This document shows positions 13,490 through 15,579 of a DNA stretch of 15,579 bases, piece by piece (positions within the stretch are counted from its first letter, which is position 1; every line of letters begins with the position of its first letter). Source of the DNA: Chloroflexota bacterium (GTDB taxonomy: Bacteria; Chloroflexota; Anaerolineae; B4-G1); NCBI GenBank assembly GCA_011046405.1, contig DSAR01000260.1:1-15579 (forward strand). The letters run 5' to 3'. The notes beneath the pieces were generated by a model, which had not been told where the DNA came from, did no database searches, and saw only the letters and a list, made by a program, of their open reading frames with translations. The translations under genes and the position numbers were made by a program.

Positions 13490-14695
13490 TCAGCGCAGTT
13501 CAATGTATTGCAGGGGTGCAGGCATGAACAACAGGATGAATATGGCCAGCATCACGATCCCCAGTGCGATTCGTTTCCGGTCGAGTTTCATCGCGTCGTT
13601 GAGAGGCGGCGGGTGTCTGCTGTTGAGGAACATGTTCAGTCCGCCCCACGTGATCCAAAACCCCCCGGCGTTATTCCCACTGAATAATAACCATCCCCCC
13701 CATCCGATCATGGCGACGATGGCGACCCGGCCCAATCTATTGGCCCACTTCCCCAGGAGCGCGTAGGTGATGTGGCCGCCATCCAGTTGGCCGACCGGGA
13801 TCAGGTTGATCATCGTAATCAGGAGCCCAGCCCATCCGGCGAAAGCGACGGGGTGAAGCCACACGTCTACCCCGTTGCTGGGCAGGATTCTGCCAAATAC
13901 CAGGTATTTAAGTCCCAGATAGAGCAGCGAATTCCCTTCCTGTATGATGTTTTCCGCGTGGGACGGCGGCGCTTGAACGGTGGAGAGCGACAGCCCCAGG
14001 ATGACCAGCGGGATGGCGACGATCAGCCCCCCCAGGGGGCCGGCGATGCCGATGTCGAACAACGCTTTGCGGTTGCGCATCGGCGCTTTCTGCACGATGA
14101 CGGCCCCCATCGTTCCTATCAAGCTGAGGGGCATCGGGATGAAGTAAGGCAGGCTGACCGGGGATCCATAGCGCTGGGCGACGAAATAATGGCTCAGTTC
14201 GTGAGCCAGGAAGATGCTCATCAGTGTAGCCGCGAAAGGTATCCCCCAGTGGAGATGGGTGAGCGGCATAGTGAGCGCTTCGAGGCTCTCTGGGTCGATG
14301 AACATATCAGCCTCTTGCAGTGCGTTGGCCGCGCCGATGTACAGGACACTGAACAGAGTTGCCAGAAATAGCGCCGCGTTGACCCACAGTCGGCCGGGCC
14401 TCCTGTGTTTTTCCACACCTTTGACGATGATCACTTCGTGCCCATCGCCGGACCATTCGCGCAGGGTGGGGGTGTAATCAAGTCGTTCGAAGCGTCGTTC
14501 TATCTTTGGGAAAGCGGTCTCAGGATCTTCCAGCAAATGTCCGCGAAAAGCAATCGCGTCGTCGGGAGCCTGGAGAATTTCGTAATCGTCGATCCTCATC
14601 AGATCTGTGAGCTGGCGCCGGAACTGGGCAATGATGGTCAATTTGTCGCTGGTGGAGAGATGAGTCCGGTCGCTATCTTGATTTTCTGGTCTCAT
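13490..14695 (-). CDS. M50-family (site-2-type) membrane metalloprotease
   Basis: A 401-residue membrane protein. Zinc motif HELSH (165-169) is followed by a membrane-buried second motif LDGGH (304-308), which supplies the third zinc ligand; both are needed for intramembrane cleavage. The region between, LSHYFVAQRYGSPVSLPYFI and MGAVIVQKAPMRNRKALFD, resembles the plant EGY / cyanobacterial S2P subgroup. About 100 residues at the N-terminus are soluble and acidic. Membrane segments lie near 104-122, 152-165, 188-202, 213-236, 285-300, 324-338 and 376-392. The start is ATG 14695; GGGAG is 13 nt upstream, which is long. TTG 14761 opens the same frame further upstream but lacks a ribosome-binding site. 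Likely role is regulated proteolysis of a membrane substrate; the substrate is unknown. Confidence 0.9.
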   Translation of the reverse strand: MRPENQDSDRTHLSTSDKLTIIAQFRRQLTDLMRIDDYEILQAPDDAIAFRGHLLEDPETAFPKIERRFERLDYTPTLREWSGDGHEVIIVKGVEKHRRPGRLWVNAALFLATLFSVLYIGAANALQEADMFIDPESLEALTMPLTHLHWGIPFAATLMSIFLAHELSHYFVAQRYGSPVSLPYFIPMPLSLIGTMGAVIVQKAPMRNRKALFDIGIAGPLGGLIVAIPLVILGLSLSTVQAPPSHAENIIQEGNSLLYLGLKYLVFGRILPSNGVDVWLHPVAFAGWAGLLITMINLIPVGQLDGGHITYALLGKWANRLGRVAIVAMIGWGGWLLFSGNNAGGFWITWGGLNMFLNSRHPPPLNDAMKLDRKRIALGIVMLAIFILLFMPAPLQYIELR

Positions 14696-14718
14696 TGAAT
14701 GTTTTTTACTCCCTGTAG

Positions 14719-14772
14719 CTAATTGGTGCCTATCCGGTGAAATTCTTGTTTTTTTGTGCAAGAATTTTGCAA
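14719..14772 (-). other. Possible TTG-started upstream ORF in the M50 leader
   Basis: The frame TTG 14772 to TAG 14719 (17 codons plus stop) begins with residues QNSCTK after the initiator, like the upstream ORF of the PHP gene. AAGGGG stands at the matching ribosome-binding position. It ends 23 bp before the M50 start, so unlike copy 1 it does not overlap. Evidence for translation is weak. Confidence 0.25.
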
Positions 14773-14842
14773 ACGAAGGCCCCCTTATTGGTTCCGGCTC
14801 GGAAGCGTAGCGGCTTCGTCCAGGATAGGAGATTATACCGCA
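14744..14842 (-). repeat. Promoter/leader module, copy 2 (upstream of the M50 gene)
   Basis: Counterpart of 12539-12620 in opposite orientation. Its extra ~16 bases, GAAGCCGCTACGCTTC, are themselves a hairpin (GAAGC / GCTTC). At its downstream end AAATTCTTG and CAAGAATTT form a perfect 9-bp stem with a 10-nt A-rich loop; copy 1 keeps only 5 bp of that stem. Confidence 0.85.
14757..14771. promoter_or_regulatory. Operator-like palindrome TGCAA-N5-TTGCA, copy 2
   Basis: TGCAAGAATTTTGCA is the reverse complement of the copy at 12594-12608, unchanged over 15 bp. Confidence 0.45.
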
Positions 14843-14859
14843 TAAGGGAAAAACGTAAA
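14832..14859 (-). promoter_or_regulatory. Promoter of the M50 gene
   Basis: On the minus strand, TTTACG (14859-14854, 4/6) is followed by 16 bp and a perfect TATAAT (14837-14832). The leader would be about 130 nt long. Confidence 0.7.
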
Positions 14860-15011
14860 GCCAGGGCTATCCAGCCTCTGCTCCGGCCGGGATAAGACCT
14901 CGGGAGTTGGGCGCCAAGAGCCTGGGAAGCAAATCCCGCCTTGATCCGCCTCGAAATGTCGTTTGACGGCGCGCGTTTGAAACTTCCGAAGTCTGCTGGG
15001 ACAGCAGGTCA
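14860..15011. other. Intergenic stretch without a recognisable gene
   Basis: Lies between the M50 promoter and the end of the Mut7-C gene. Just past that gene, on the minus strand, CTGCTG-TCC-CAGCAG and then ACTTC/GAAGT form two small adjacent hairpins (about 14980-15005) with a short T-run, a weak terminator candidate. Nothing else stands out. Confidence 0.4.
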
Positions 15012-15485
15012 TCAGGATGATCCCATGACGTCGAACTTCTCCATCTGTTTCTGGATCTCGTCGATGTGCGTGCCAGGCCAGTAGACGCGCTCGCAACCGG
15101 GGCAGCGACGGAATTCAGTTTGCGTTTTCGCGACGTAAGGCGGGACACGTTTGGCAGCTTCGGCCTGAGAGATAGGTGTCAGGGGGCCATTGCACACCGG
15201 GCAGCGGGAGAGCGCCGAGTCGGGCGGGGCCCCCAAGGCCTCTTGCACTTCTCGTATCTGTTCCTTCAAATCCTCGGAGCGGATGAATAGCGTGCGCAAT
15301 CCCTTGCGCTCCGAAAGCTCGTGATCGCGGGTGAGCAGCACACGCCCCTCGGCCCGCGCCCGGCGCGCCAGCTCCGGGTCGGCCGCCTCGTTCTCGTAAG
15401 CGGTGTCGTAGCCCAACAGCCGCAACCACTTGGCCAGCGAACCGAGCATACAGTCGGCCAGAAGTCGAAGTCGTCCGTCGTTCAT
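15012..15485 (-). CDS. Mut7-C RNase-domain protein
   Basis: A 157-residue protein of the Mut7-C family, a PIN-like RNase domain with a C-terminal zinc ribbon. The PIN-like part (about 5-90) shows D11 in LLADCMLGSLAKWLRLLGYD, an acidic stretch near D37, and the LLTRDHEL signature (50-57, D54). The zinc ribbon uses C95/C98 and C128/C131 (CPVC and CPGC). Such proteins are predicted RNases, but substrates are not established. The start is ATG 15485 because GGGAG lies 5 nt upstream; the frame stays open to 15563 with other ATGs at 15497 and 15563 but no comparable site. It is transcribed away from the window's right edge; a promoter may overlap the tetranucleotide repeat at 15536-15551. Confidence 0.9.
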   Translation of the reverse strand: MNDGRLRLLADCMLGSLAKWLRLLGYDTAYENEAADPELARRARAEGRVLLTRDHELSERKGLRTLFIRSEDLKEQIREVQEALGAPPDSALSRCPVCNGPLTPISQAEAAKRVPPYVAKTQTEFRRCPGCERVYWPGTHIDEIQKQMEKFDVMGSS

Positions 15486-15535
15486 CACGTCTCCCATCTC
15501 ACTTGGCGAAAACGATAGAGTCTGGTAAGATTGAT

Positions 15536-15551
15536 CCAACCAACCAACCAA
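15536..15551. repeat. Tandem tetranucleotide repeat (CCAA)4
   Basis: Four perfect CCAA units lie upstream of the Mut7-C gene, about 50 bp from its start. Nearby, TATACCAA occurs twice. On the minus strand this is TTGG repeated next to TATATT and TATACT boxes, which resemble -10 elements. Confidence 0.7.
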
Positions 15552-15579
15552 CCAATATACCAATTTGCCAGTATACCAA

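Noticed and set aside
13772..14371. A 199-codon plus-strand ORF opposite the M50 gene
   Set aside because: Composition is polar and biased as expected for the reverse of a membrane protein; the M50 motifs are unambiguous.
1..15579. CRISPR array, tRNA or rRNA genes
   Set aside because: No regularly spaced direct repeats were seen, and I found no tRNA T-loop signature or rRNA sequence.

Overview
The window looks like chromosomal DNA from a moderately GC-rich bacterium, most likely a Chloroflexota member of the Anaerolineae type. This is inferred from gene content: Tad pilus genes with a receiver-domain CpaE, a separate von Willebrand A protein, a long-form HPF and an EGY-like M50 protease. No rRNA or marker gene fixes the taxon. 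All coordinates were read by eye.

Layout. 2-757: the 3' end of a vWA-domain (TadG-like) gene. 758-1574: a gene-poor stretch with several hairpins, a 110-bp transposon-like element (MITE-1) and a good promoter. 1575-7432: Tad/Flp pilus machinery in the order cpaB, cpaE (receiver plus MinD-like), cpaF, tadB, tadC. A second, inverted, apparently identical copy of the element (MITE-2) lies between cpaF and tadB. 7448-8791: comFC and hpf, ending in a strong terminator. 8905-10505: an unknown protein translationally coupled to a low-molecular-weight tyrosine phosphatase. 10540-12501 (minus): proS with its promoter and leader. 12521-14859: a PHP phosphoesterase gene (+) and an M50 protease gene (-), convergent and both fed by copies of one ~80-100-bp promoter/leader module. 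15012-15485 (minus): a Mut7-C RNase-domain protein.

The main discovery is the proS leader. A TTGACA-17-TAACAT promoter is followed by a 21-codon ORF with five proline codons in ten. Three mutually exclusive pairings follow (1:2, 2:3 antiterminator, 3:4 terminator with a U-tract), just before the proS ribosome-binding site. This is the architecture of ribosome-mediated attenuation (as for trp or pheST), here apparently sensing prolyl-tRNA charging to control prolyl-tRNA synthetase.

Other notable points are the two identical MITE copies with 8-bp target duplications bracketing cpaB-cpaE-cpaF in opposite orientation, and the duplicated promoter/leader module driving PHP and M50. The Tad genes should together build a type IVc pilus motor: CpaF powers, TadB/TadC form the inner-membrane platform, CpaE positions, CpaB acts at the envelope. 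The pilin gene and prepilin peptidase are not in this window.
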